Of a DNA stretch of 48,345 nucleotides, positions 15,970-23,596 are shown one piece after another. The notes under the pieces were generated by a model that was not told where the DNA came from, did no database searches, and saw only the letters and a list, made by a program, of their open reading frames with translations. Within the stretch, counting starts at the first letter, position 1. Each line of letters begins with the position of its first letter. A program made the translations under genes and the position numbers. The DNA comes from Catellatospora coxensis (GTDB lineage Bacteria > Actinomycetota > Actinomycetes > Mycobacteriales > Micromonosporaceae). Location: assembly GCF_016862635.1 (NCBI RefSeq), contig NZ_BONI01000073.1:1-48345 (forward strand), given 5' to 3'.

Positions 15970-16006
15970 TTGACGAGCGGTTTCCCAAACCTACACTCCT
16001 AGTGTA
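15970..16006 (+). promoter_or_regulatory. livGFHM promoter with operator, module 1 site 2
   Basis: TTGACG (15970-15975), a 16-base spacer, and TACACT (15992-15997) form a strong promoter. The -10 element is the left half of the perfect palindrome TACACTCCTAGTGTA (15992-16006). This is the same motif class as at 13415, 22462, 22569 and 23532. The rest of the gap from 15756 shows nothing else. Confidence 0.72.
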
Positions 16007-16056
16007 ATAACTTAGCCCTCCCTCATATCGACCCCGACCGACCTGTAGAGGTGACG

Positions 16057-16893
16057 ATGAGACCGCCTTCCGGGCAGACACACGCGGCAGGCCACAGCCT
16101 GTTCCTGCGGGGCATCGGGGTGCGCTTCGGCGGGCTGACCGCACTCGACGACGTGTCGCTCGAAGTGGCCCCCGGCCAGGTCGTCGGCGTCATCGGCCCG
16201 AACGGGGCGGGCAAGACCACGCTGTTCAACGTGGTCTGCGGGCTGGTCCGGCCGACCTCGGGCACCCTCGAACTCAACGGCGAGCGCCTCACGCCCGCCC
16301 CGCATCGGCTGGCTGGGCTCGGCATCGCCCGCACCCTGCAGGGCGTCGGACTGTTCCGCGGGCTGACCGTGCTGGAGAACGTGATGGCGGGCGCGACCTG
16401 TACCGCCCGCGCCGGCTTCCTCTCCGGGCTGCTCGGCCTGCCCCGCAGCGACCGCGACGAGCGGCGGCTGCGGGAGGAGGCGATGACGCTGCTGGAGCGC
16501 TTCGACGTCGCGGCCTACGCCAAGGCGCTGCCCGGCACCCTGCCGTACGCGGTCGGCAAGCGTGTCGCGCTGGCCCGCGCGCTGGCCGGCCGCCCCCGCC
16601 TGCTGCTGCTGGACGAGCCCGCGGGCGGGCTGGGCGCGCAGGACATCGAGGAGCTGGGCGCGCTGATCACCACCCTGCCGGCCGAGGCGGGCTGCTCGGT
16701 GATGCTGGTCGAGCACCACATGGACCTCGTCATGGCGGTCTGCGACCGGATCGCGGTGCTCGACTTCGGACGGCTCATCGCCACCGGCACCCCGCAGGAG
16801 GTGCGCGACGACCCCGCGGTCGCCGAGGCCTACCTCGGGGCCGAGGCCGACGCGGCCACCCCGACCACCAGCCGCCAGGAGGCTTCGGCATGA
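16057..16893 (+). CDS. livG: Branched-chain-type ABC importer ATPase
   Basis: A 278-residue ATPase subunit of a HAAT-type (LIV) importer. Walker A GPNGAGKTT is at residues 47-55, Walker B LLLLDEPAGG near 182-191 and the switch His in LVEHHMD. The signature helix reads LPYAVGKRVALARAL rather than LSGGQ, a divergence common in the LivG branch. The C-terminal GTPQEVRDDPAVAEAYLG is the usual LivG ending. The ATG at 16057 has AGAGG upstream; a GTG six bases earlier is also in frame. First gene of livGFHM, coupled to livF by an ATGA overlap. Amino acids are the classical substrates, but LIV systems beside acyl-CoA genes in actinobacteria often import other carboxylates or aromatic compounds. Confidence 0.88.
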   Translation: MRPPSGQTHAAGHSLFLRGIGVRFGGLTALDDVSLEVAPGQVVGVIGPNGAGKTTLFNVVCGLVRPTSGTLELNGERLTPAPHRLAGLGIARTLQGVGLFRGLTVLENVMAGATCTARAGFLSGLLGLPRSDRDERRLREEAMTLLERFDVAAYAKALPGTLPYAVGKRVALARALAGRPRLLLLDEPAGGLGAQDIEELGALITTLPAEAGCSVMLVEHHMDLVMAVCDRIAVLDFGRLIATGTPQEVRDDPAVAEAYLGAEADAATPTTSRQEASA

Positions 16894-17615
16894 CCGCTGA
16901 CGACGTGATCCTGCAGGTGAAGGGCCTGACCGCCGAGTACGGCGCGGCGCCCGTACTGCAGGAGGTCGACCTCACCGTGCGGGCCGGGACCATCGCCGCG
17001 GTGCTCGGGGCCAACGGCGCGGGCAAGACCACGCTGCTGCGCACCCTGTCGGGGCTGGTCAAGCCGAGCGGCGGCGAGATCGTCTACAGCGGGCAGCCGC
17101 TGCTCGGCGTGCCGGTGGAGCAGCTGGTGCGCCGGGGCATGGCACACGTGCCGGAGGGCCGCGGCGTGGTCGCCGAGCTGACCGTTGATGAGAACCTGCG
17201 GCTGGGCGGCCTGTGGCGGCGCGATCGCGGCGACGCGGCGAAGGCGCTGACCGAGGTGTACGAGCTGTTCGAGCCACTGGCGCAGCGCCGCCGCAGTGCC
17301 GGGCACCAGCTCTCGGGCGGCGAGCGGCAGATGCTGGCGCTCGGCCGCGCCCTGGTCGCCCGCCCGAAACTGCTGCTGCTCGACGAGCCTTCGCTGGGTC
17401 TGGCGCCCCGCGTCATCGCGCAGATCATGGCGCTGCTGCGGCAGCTGCGCGACACCACCGGGCTGACCGTGCTGCTGGTGGAGCAGAACGTCCGCAGCGC
17501 GCTGTCGGTCGCCGACGAGGCGGTGGTCATGTCGCTGGGCCGGATCGTCACCGCGACCAGCGCCGACCGGCTGCGCGACGACGAGGAACTGCGTCACGCC
17601 TACCTGGGCTTCTGA
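16890..17615 (+). CDS. livF: Branched-chain-type ABC importer ATPase
   Basis: The second ATPase, 241 residues. Walker A GANGAGKTT is at 40-48, the signature LSGGERQMLALGRAL starts near 141, Walker B LLLLDEPSLGLAP near 161, and the switch position reads LLVEQNV with Gln, as is usual for LivF. It pairs with LivG to power the permeases LivH and LivM. The start overlaps the livG stop as ATGA. Confidence 0.9.
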   Translation: MTADDVILQVKGLTAEYGAAPVLQEVDLTVRAGTIAAVLGANGAGKTTLLRTLSGLVKPSGGEIVYSGQPLLGVPVEQLVRRGMAHVPEGRGVVAELTVDENLRLGGLWRRDRGDAAKALTEVYELFEPLAQRRRSAGHQLSGGERQMLALGRALVARPKLLLLDEPSLGLAPRVIAQIMALLRQLRDTTGLTVLLVEQNVRSALSVADEAVVMSLGRIVTATSADRLRDDEELRHAYLGF

Positions 17616-17649
17616 GCCCGCCCCAACGACCGCAAGAAGGAGGTATCCG

Positions 17650-18528
17650 TTGGACCGCTTCGTGTTCCTCACGTTCGACGGCCTGTCCAAGGGGGCGGTG
17701 CTGGCCGCGTTCGCGCTGGCCCTGGTGCTGATCTGGCGGGCCGCGCGCATCGTCAACTTCGCCCAGGGCGCGATGGCGGTGGCCGCGGCGTACGCCGGTT
17801 ACAGCGTCACGACGGCGACCGGCTCGTACTGGCTGGGCTTCGCCGCGGCGCTGCTCGGCGGGCTGCTGATCGGCGTGGTCGTCGAGCGGGCGGTGATGCG
17901 CTTCGTGGACCACGCCTCGCCGCTGTCCGAGGTGATCGTCGCGCTGGGCCTGGTGCTGGTGCTGCAGGCGGTGCTGGGCATGGTGTACGGCAACGAGTTC
18001 CTGCCCGCGGGCACCCCGTTCAGCCGCACCGCGCTGAGCGTCGGCGACGTGCCGCTGCTGTCGCGATACGACCTGTTCGTCTTCGGGGCGGTGCTGCTGG
18101 TGCTGGTCGGGCTGGCGCTGCTGTTCACCCGTACCTCCGTCGGCCTGCGCATGCGGGCCTCGGCCTTCGCCCCCGAGGTGTCGCGGCTGCTCGGCGTCAA
18201 CGTCGGCGGCATGCTGACGCTCGGCTGGGCGCTGGCCTCGGCGGTCGGCGCGCTCGCCGCGCTGCTGGTCATCCCCACGGAGCTGGGCCTGCACCCGCAC
18301 GCCATGGACCTGGTGTTCGTGTCCGCGTTCACCGCCGCGGTGGTCGGCGGACTCGACAGCCCGCCCGGCGCGGTGGTCGGCGGCCTGACCGTCGGCCTGA
18401 TCCTCTCGTACGTCAGCGGCTACCTGGGCAGCGACGTCACCCCGATGGCAGTGCTCGTGCTGCTGCTCGCGGTGCTGCTGGTCCGCCCCGGCGGCCTCTT
18501 CTCCAGCACCGTGGCGAGGCAGGCATGA
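17650..18528 (+). CDS. livH: Branched-chain-type ABC importer permease
   Basis: A 292-residue permease with about eight membrane segments and the LivH features RAARIVNFAQGAMAV near residues 30-44 and SAFTAAVVGGLDSPPGAVVGG near 225-245, the loop that contacts the ATPases. It starts with TTG at 17650, supported by a full AAGGAGG at 17636-17642. Its TGA overlaps the ATG of the mini-ORF that leads into livM. Confidence 0.9.
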   Translation: MDRFVFLTFDGLSKGAVLAAFALALVLIWRAARIVNFAQGAMAVAAAYAGYSVTTATGSYWLGFAAALLGGLLIGVVVERAVMRFVDHASPLSEVIVALGLVLVLQAVLGMVYGNEFLPAGTPFSRTALSVGDVPLLSRYDLFVFGAVLLVLVGLALLFTRTSVGLRMRASAFAPEVSRLLGVNVGGMLTLGWALASAVGALAALLVIPTELGLHPHAMDLVFVSAFTAAVVGGLDSPPGAVVGGLTVGLILSYVSGYLGSDVTPMAVLVLLLAVLLVRPGGLFSSTVARQA

Positions 18529-18599
18529 GCGAGCGGAGCGAGCGAATCATGTCGGCAGGAACTCGTGCCGCCGACGAGCGCAGTGAGGAGAAGGCATGA
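18525..18599 (+). CDS. Coupling mini-ORF, MSER family copy B (24 residues)
   Basis: A 24-codon frame beginning MSERSERIM and ending DERSEEKA. Its ATG overlaps the livH stop (ATGA 18525-18528) and its TGA overlaps the livM ATG (ATGA 18596-18599). The GAGGAGAAG inside its last codons doubles as the Shine-Dalgarno sequence of livM. The same arrangement with similar codons occurs at 36564-36635, between unrelated genes. It may be only a mobile coupling sequence; peptide function is unknown. Confidence 0.6.
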   Translation: MSERSERIMSAGTRAADERSEEKA

Positions 18600-19708
18600 G
18601 CGAGCAGACTGTGACCCCGGCCGCGCCCGCGACGGCCCCCGCTCCGCGCCGGGCCCTGGCCCTGCCGGGTTTCCTGAGCCGGTCGACGCTGCTGCGCCAC
18701 CTGCTGCTCACCGTGCTCGCCGGGGTGGTGCTGTACCTGCTCACCCAGCAGCTCGACCCGTTCCGCAACTTCCAGCTGGCCACCGTCGCCGCCTACCTGT
18801 GCGCGACGGCGGGGCTGACGTTGCTGGTCGGCATGAACGGGCAGCTGTCGCTGGGGCACGGGGCGCTGATGGCCGTCGGGGCGTACACCGTGGCGCTGAC
18901 CCAGAACGCGCTCGCCGACCGGGGAATCACCGGCAACCAGGTGCTGCCGCTGTCGCTGGCGCTGGGGGTGCTGGTCACCATGGCCGCCGGTGCGGTCATC
19001 GGGCTGGCCGCCGCCCGGCTGCGCGGGCCGTACCTGGCCGGCGTGACCCTGGCCGTGGCGATCGCGGTGCCCGCCGCGACGGTCACCTTCGACGAGGTCT
19101 TCAACAGCGAGCAGGGCCTGTCGGTGGCCGTCGAGCCGCCGCCGCTGTCGCTCGGCCGCTACTTCCCGAACGAGCGCTGGCAGGCCTGGGTGGCGCTGTG
19201 CGGCGCGCTGCTGACCATGCTGCTGCTGGCCAATCTGGTGCGCAGCCGGGTCGGGCGCAACCTGCGCGCGGTACGCGACGACGAGGTGGCCGCGCGGCTG
19301 TCCGGCATCCACGTGGCCCGTACCCAGGTGCTGGCGTTCGTGGTGAGCGCGGCCAGCGCCGGGCTCGGCGGCGGGCTGATGGCGCTGCTGGCGCAGAGCG
19401 TCTCGCCGGGCGCGTTCTCGCTGACCCTGTCGCTGTTCCTGCTGATGGCCGTGGTGATCGGCGGCCTGGGCAGCCTGTCGGGCGCGGTGTGGGGAGCGAT
19501 CCTGCTCGTGGCACTGCCCGACCTCACCCACGACAGCACGCTGCTGGTCTCCCTGTCGCCCGCGGCGGCGCAGCGGCTGGAGGGCAACCTCCCGCTGGCC
19601 GTCTTCGGGCTGACCCTGATCGTCGTGATGATCGCCGCCCCGGGCGGTGTGCAGGGCCTGCTGCGCCGGATCGGCGCGAGGGCCCGGCGGCGGGTGCCTG
19701 CCCGCTGA
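18596..19708 (+). CDS. livM: Branched-chain-type ABC importer permease
   Basis: A 370-residue permease with nine or ten membrane segments, a 35-residue polar N-terminus, and the LivM markers NGQLSLGHGALMAVGAYT near residues 80-97 and VVIGGLGSLSGAVWG near 285-299. Its own first residues (MSEQTV) echo the mini-ORF family start. With LivH it forms the transmembrane path; LivK delivers the substrate from outside. Confidence 0.9.
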   Translation: MSEQTVTPAAPATAPAPRRALALPGFLSRSTLLRHLLLTVLAGVVLYLLTQQLDPFRNFQLATVAAYLCATAGLTLLVGMNGQLSLGHGALMAVGAYTVALTQNALADRGITGNQVLPLSLALGVLVTMAAGAVIGLAAARLRGPYLAGVTLAVAIAVPAATVTFDEVFNSEQGLSVAVEPPPLSLGRYFPNERWQAWVALCGALLTMLLLANLVRSRVGRNLRAVRDDEVAARLSGIHVARTQVLAFVVSAASAGLGGGLMALLAQSVSPGAFSLTLSLFLLMAVVIGGLGSLSGAVWGAILLVALPDLTHDSTLLVSLSPAAAQRLEGNLPLAVFGLTLIVVMIAAPGGVQGLLRRIGARARRRVPAR

Positions 19709-19788
19709 TCTCACGGCCGCACCACCGTACCAACCGCTCCACCTCTGTTATATCGATAATCATCAATGTAAGCGTGACGGAAGGACCG

Positions 19789-21075
19789 GTGTCACTGATG
19801 AACGCCCTGACCCGACGCGGGCTCTCGCTCGCCACGGCCGCCGTGCTGCTCACGGCTGTCGCAGCCTGCAGTGAGGACGCGAACACCCCGCCGGCCGAAG
19901 TGCCCGGCGTGACCGCGAGCGAGATCGTGATCGGCTCGCACATGCCGCTGACCGGTCCCGCCGCGGCCGGATACTCCGAGATCGCCCCGGCGAGCAAGGC
20001 GTACTTCGACTACGTCAACGCCAACGGCGGCGTGCACGGCCGCAAGATCACGTACAAGTTCATGGACGACGGCTACAACCCGGCCAACACCCAGACCGTG
20101 GTGCGCAAGCTGGTCCTGGAGGACAAGGTCTTCGCCATCCTCAACGGCCTGGGCACCCCGACCCACACCGGCGTGCTGGACTTCCTGAAGACCAACCGGG
20201 TGCCGGACCTGTTCGTCGCCTCGGGCAGCCGCAGCTGGAACCAGCCGGACAAGTACCCGGGCACGTTCGGGTTCAACACCGACTACACCGTCGAGGGCAA
20301 GATCCTGGCCACCCACATCAAGGCCACCCACGCGGGCAAGAAGGTCTGCTTCATGGGCCAGGACGACGACTTCGGCCGGGACAGCCTGGTCGGCGTCGAG
20401 CAGGTGCTCGGCGCGGGCGCCGTGGTCGCCAAGGAGAAGTACGTCACCAGCAACCAGAACGTCGCCCCGCAGATCGGCGCCCTGAAGGCGGCGGGCTGCG
20501 AGGTCGTCGTGCTGGCCACCGTGCCGGGCTTCACCGCGCTGTCCATGGGCACCGCCGCCCGACTCGGCTTCAAGCCGTCGTGGGTCGTGTCGAACGTCGG
20601 CTCGGACTACCTGACCCTGTCCAAGGTGCTCGGTGAGGGCAAGGTCCTGCTGGAGGGCATGGTCGGCATCTCCAATCTGCCGTCGCCGGTGGACATGAGC
20701 GACCCGTGGACCGCCGCCTTCAAGAAGATCCACGACCAGTACAACAGCGGCGCCCCGTTCAACGGCAACACCGTGTACGGCATGTCGGTGGCGTACCTGT
20801 TCGTGCAGTCGCTGCAGGCGGCCGGCAAGGACTTGACCCGGGAGGGCCTGCTCGCGGCGATCGAGAAGGGCGGCTTCAAGGGCCCCGGCCTCGCCCCGTT
20901 CCGCTACAGCAAGGACAACCACTCCGGCATGGGCGGCGGCAAGCTCACCAAGGTGACCGCCGGCAACCAGGAGTTCTTCGGCCCCGTCTACGAGACCGAC
21001 TCCGCCGCCGGCCCGGTCAACGAGTACAAGGAAGAACGCCCCGCCCCCGCCCCCAACACCATCCCGGCAGCCTGA
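19789..21075 (+). CDS. livK: Substrate-binding lipoprotein of the LIV-type importer
   Basis: A 428-residue periplasmic-binding-protein-type lipoprotein. The signal ends in a lipobox LTAVAAC, with the lipidated Cys at residue 27. The mature part has the Leu/Ile/Val-binding fold pattern: IVIGSHMPLTGPAAAGYSE, then ANGGVHGRKITYKFMDDGYNP. The start is uncertain: GTG at 19789 lies four bases from GGAAGGA, while the ATG at 19798 lies 12 bases away. An AT-rich stretch at 19745-19772 suggests a separate promoter, allowing higher expression than the permeases, but it has no operator of the module 1 type. The gene ends at the GATCATG element. Ligand unknown; the large Liv-type cleft would suit a hydrophobic carboxylate. 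Confidence 0.88.
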   Translation: MSLMNALTRRGLSLATAAVLLTAVAACSEDANTPPAEVPGVTASEIVIGSHMPLTGPAAAGYSEIAPASKAYFDYVNANGGVHGRKITYKFMDDGYNPANTQTVVRKLVLEDKVFAILNGLGTPTHTGVLDFLKTNRVPDLFVASGSRSWNQPDKYPGTFGFNTDYTVEGKILATHIKATHAGKKVCFMGQDDDFGRDSLVGVEQVLGAGAVVAKEKYVTSNQNVAPQIGALKAAGCEVVVLATVPGFTALSMGTAARLGFKPSWVVSNVGSDYLTLSKVLGEGKVLLEGMVGISNLPSPVDMSDPWTAAFKKIHDQYNSGAPFNGNTVYGMSVAYLFVQSLQAAGKDLTREGLLAAIEKGGFKGPGLAPFRYSKDNHSGMGGGKLTKVTAGNQEFFGPVYETDSAAGPVNEYKEERPAPAPNTIPAA

Positions 21076-21090
21076 CCCCCCTTCCGCGTC

Positions 21091-21147
21091 GATCATGAAC
21101 TTATGGCACGGCTCGACGGCGTGTCCTTGCCATAACCTCATGATCAA
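21091..21147 (+). repeat. GATCATG element, copy 2
   Basis: An imperfect inverted repeat: GATCATGAACTTATGGCA against TGCCATAACCTCATGATC, two mismatches in 18, with CGGCGTGTCC in the centre. It lies between the convergent livK and thiolase genes, where it could end the livK transcript. It matches copy 1 at 3038-3096 read on the other strand. Confidence 0.7.
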
Positions 21148-21159
21148 CGCCCGGTGAGC

Positions 21160-21194
21160 ACCGGCCCGGCACGCGCGACGCGTGCCGGGCCGGT
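21160..21194 (-). terminator. Perfect 16-bp hairpin terminator
   Basis: ACCGGCCCGGCACGCG (21160-21175) and its exact complement (21179-21194) with a CGA loop stand 13 bases past the thiolase stop. Confidence 0.8.
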
Positions 21195-21207
21195 GGGGTG
21201 GGCGGGG

Positions 21208-22428
21208 TCAGGAGAGGCGTTCGAGGACCATGGCCATGCCCTGGCCGCCGCCTACGCACATGGTCTCCAGGCCGATGGACTTGTCGTGCCAGGCCAGGGA
21301 GTTGAGCAGGGTGGTGGTGATGCGGGCGCCGGTCATGCCGAAGGGGTGGCCGACGGCGATCGCGCCGCCGTTGACGTTGAGCTTGTCCCAGTCGATGCCG
21401 AGTTCGGCGGCGCTGGGGACGACCTGGGCGGCGAACGCCTCGTTGATCTCGATGAGGTCGACGTCGCGGATGGACATACCGGCACGGGCGAGGGCCTGCT
21501 TGGACGCCTCGACCGGGCCGAGGCCCATGATCTCGGGGGACAGGGCGGACAGTCCGGTGGAGACGATCCGGGCCAGCGGGGTGATGCCGAGCTCGGCGGC
21601 CCGGGTGTCGGACATGATGACCAGGGCCGCCGCGCCGTCGTTGAGCGGGCAGCAGTTGCCCGCGGTGACGGTGCCGTCGGGGCGGAACACGGGCGCGAGG
21701 CCGGCCAGGGCGGAGCGGGTGACCCCGGCGCGCGGGCCGTCGTCGGTGCTGACCACGGTGCCGTCGGGCAGGGTGACCGGGGTGATCTCGCGCGCCCAGA
21801 AGCCGTCCTTGATCGCCTGCTCGGCCAGGTTCTGCGAGCGGCAGGCGAACTCGTCCTGCAGCTCGCGGGAGACGCCCTTGAGCTGGGAGACGTTCTCGGC
21901 GGTCTGGCCCATCGCGATGTAGACGTCGGGCAGCTCCCCGTCCTCGCGGGGATCGTGCCAGGCCGGTGCGCCGAGGGCGGCCCGGCGTTCGGTACGCGCC
22001 AGCGCGGGCGCGTACAGCTCGTTGCGGGTGCCGGGCATGCCGTCGCTGCGGCCGTTGCCGTAGTGCGACACCGACTCGACGCCGACGGAGAGGAACACGT
22101 CGCCCTCGCCGGCCCGGATCGCGTGCAGCGCCATCCGGGTCGTCTGCAGCGAGGACGAGCAGTACCGGTTGACGGTGGTCCCGGGCAGGTGGTCGAAGCC
22201 CAGCATGGTGGCGACCACCCGGCCGAGGTTGTGGCCCTGGATGCCGGCGGGCTGGCCGCAGCCGAGCACCAGGTCGCCGATCTCGCGGGGGTCCAGGGCG
22301 GGCACCTGGCCCAGGGCCGCGCGCACGATGTCGGCGGCCAGGTCGTCGGGGCGTTTCGTGGCCAGCGAGCCCTTGTTGGCGCGGCCGATGGGGGAGCGGG
22401 CCGCGGCGACCACCACAGCTTCAGGCAC
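21208..22428 (-). CDS. Acetyl-CoA C-acyltransferase (thiolase)
   Basis: A 406-residue thiolase that would cleave a 3-ketoacyl-CoA with CoA to release acetyl-CoA (or propionyl-CoA) and a shortened acyl-CoA. The nucleophilic Cys is C90 in NRYCSSSLQT, the His is H361 in GHPFGMTGAR, and the second acid-base Cys is C391 in CVGGGQGMAM; NEAFAAQ is also present. All catalytic residues are intact. The start is GTG at 22428, with AAAGGA seven bases before it. It is divergent from the short-chain dehydrogenase gene; a TTGACA -35 element and a related operator lie in the shared gap. It is the only thiolase in the window and so probably serves both modules. Confidence 0.9.
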   Translation of the reverse strand: MPEAVVVAAARSPIGRANKGSLATKRPDDLAADIVRAALGQVPALDPREIGDLVLGCGQPAGIQGHNLGRVVATMLGFDHLPGTTVNRYCSSSLQTTRMALHAIRAGEGDVFLSVGVESVSHYGNGRSDGMPGTRNELYAPALARTERRAALGAPAWHDPREDGELPDVYIAMGQTAENVSQLKGVSRELQDEFACRSQNLAEQAIKDGFWAREITPVTLPDGTVVSTDDGPRAGVTRSALAGLAPVFRPDGTVTAGNCCPLNDGAAALVIMSDTRAAELGITPLARIVSTGLSALSPEIMGLGPVEASKQALARAGMSIRDVDLIEINEAFAAQVVPSAAELGIDWDKLNVNGGAIAVGHPFGMTGARITTTLLNSLAWHDKSIGLETMCVGGGQGMAMVLERLS

Positions 22429-22461
22429 GGTCGGGTCCTTTCGCGAGTACGGCTATCTTTC

Positions 22462-22498
22462 TGCACTCAAGCTGCATCTTTCGGTACGGCCCTGTCAA
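22462..22498 (-). promoter_or_regulatory. Thiolase promoter region with operator, module 1 site 3
   Basis: On the minus strand TTGACA (22498-22493) is a consensus -35 element. TGCACTCAAGCTGCA (22462-22476) lies in the -10 to start region; its left half TGCACTC is identical to site 1 and its right half is degenerate, keeping TGCA. Confidence 0.55.
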
Positions 22499-22561
22499 TG
22501 CCGCGCCAGGTGGGGCATGTCACCATGGCCGTGGTCCGTTGACCGTCCGCGTGGCGGTCCC

Positions 22562-22583
22562 TAATATCAGCACTGCTAGTGCA
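22562..22583 (+). promoter_or_regulatory. SDR promoter with operator, module 1 site 4
   Basis: TAATAT (22562-22567) is a -10 element followed after one base by AGCACTGCTAGTGCA (22569-22583), whose core CACTGCTAGTG is a perfect palindrome covering the expected start of transcription. Confidence 0.7.
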
Positions 22584-22608
22584 ACTAAGCGTCCTGGATG
22601 GAGTCCAC

Positions 22609-23391
22609 GTGACCGCCCTCAACCTCGACGGCGCAGCGGTCGTCGTCACCGGCGCCGGCTCCGGCATCGGCGCCGCGATGGCCCGCCGCTTCACCGCGGC
22701 CGGTGCCCGGGTGGTCGTCAACGACCGTGATCCCGCCGCGGCGCAGCGTGTGGCCGCGGAGACCGGCGGGCGGGCCTTCCCCGCCGACGTCACGGACGAG
22801 GCGCAGGTAGCCGCGCTGGTGGACTACGCGTGGGAGTCCTTCGGGGCCCTCGATCTGTTCTGCGCCAACGCCGGGGTCGCGCCGCCCGCCGACGGGGCCG
22901 GGGCATGGGACCTGGCCTGGCGCGTCAACGTGCAGTCGCACGTGCTGGCCGCGCAGGCGCTGCTGCCGCGCTGGCTGGCCGCCGGAAGCGGCCGCCTGCT
23001 GGTGACGGCGTCCGCGGCGGGGCTGCTCACCATGCTCGGCAACGCGCCGTACGCGGTCACCAAGCACGCGGCCGTGGCACACGCGGAGTGGCTGCGGGCC
23101 ACCTACGCGCATCGCGGGGTCGTCGTGCAGGCGCTGTGCCCGCAGGGTGTGCGCACGCCGATGCTGGAGTCGTCCGGCCCCGGCGGCAGCGTGCTGCTGG
23201 ACCCGGGCGCGATCAGCGCGGAGGAGTGCGCCGAGGCCGTGGCCGCCGCGCTCGGCGGGGACACCTTCCTGGTGCTGCCGCACGCCGAGGTCGCCGGCTT
23301 CTACCAGCGGCGGGCCGCCGACCCGGACCGCTGGCTGCGCGGCATGAACCGGCTGCAGCAAGAGCTCGAACACCGCCTGTCGGCGTCGTGA
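22609..23391 (+). CDS. Short-chain dehydrogenase/reductase
   Basis: A 260-residue classical SDR with the nucleotide motif TGAGSGIG at 14-21, the structural CANAG at 85-89, and the catalytic Ser135, Tyr148 and Lys152 (YAVTK). It would oxidise or reduce a hydroxyl/keto group with NAD(P)(H); the substrate, perhaps a hydroxyacyl-CoA or an alcohol of the same pathway, is inferred from the neighbours. The GTG at 22609 has GGATGGAG six bases upstream. A GTG at 22579 is in frame but overlaps the operator, so I rejected it. The tetR gene follows 205 bp downstream with its own promoter. Confidence 0.87.
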   Translation: MTALNLDGAAVVVTGAGSGIGAAMARRFTAAGARVVVNDRDPAAAQRVAAETGGRAFPADVTDEAQVAALVDYAWESFGALDLFCANAGVAPPADGAGAWDLAWRVNVQSHVLAAQALLPRWLAAGSGRLLVTASAAGLLTMLGNAPYAVTKHAAVAHAEWLRATYAHRGVVVQALCPQGVRTPMLESSGPGGSVLLDPGAISAEECAEAVAAALGGDTFLVLPHAEVAGFYQRRAADPDRWLRGMNRLQQELEHRLSAS

Positions 23392-23531
23392 GGCCGCGGC
23401 TGCGGTGCGCTGCGGACATCCGCGCAGCGCGAGCCTGGCCGGGCGTTCGGCGATCCGCCGGGGGCTCGCCTGCCGCCGGTCCGGTGGTGCGGCGCAGACG
23501 TGCGGCGGAATCGCCCCCGGGACGGCGCGAC

Positions 23532-23546
23532 TACACTCTGCGTGCA
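23532..23546 (+). promoter_or_regulatory. tetR promoter/operator, module 1 site 5
   Basis: TACACTCTGCGTGCA has the same left half as site 2 and the same GTGCA end as sites 1 and 4. TACACT also serves as a -10 element. Its place 50 bp before the TetR gene suggests autoregulation and links this regulator to the other four sites. Confidence 0.6.
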
Positions 23547-23596
23547 CGTTCGGGGAGCACGGCCGGTGGGGCCGTGGCGAGGTTGGCGGGAGTGGC

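Noticed and set aside
18565-19788. Upstream extension of the livK frame through livM
   Set aside because: Shadow of livM; the lipoprotein signal peptide fixes the start at 19789 or 19798.
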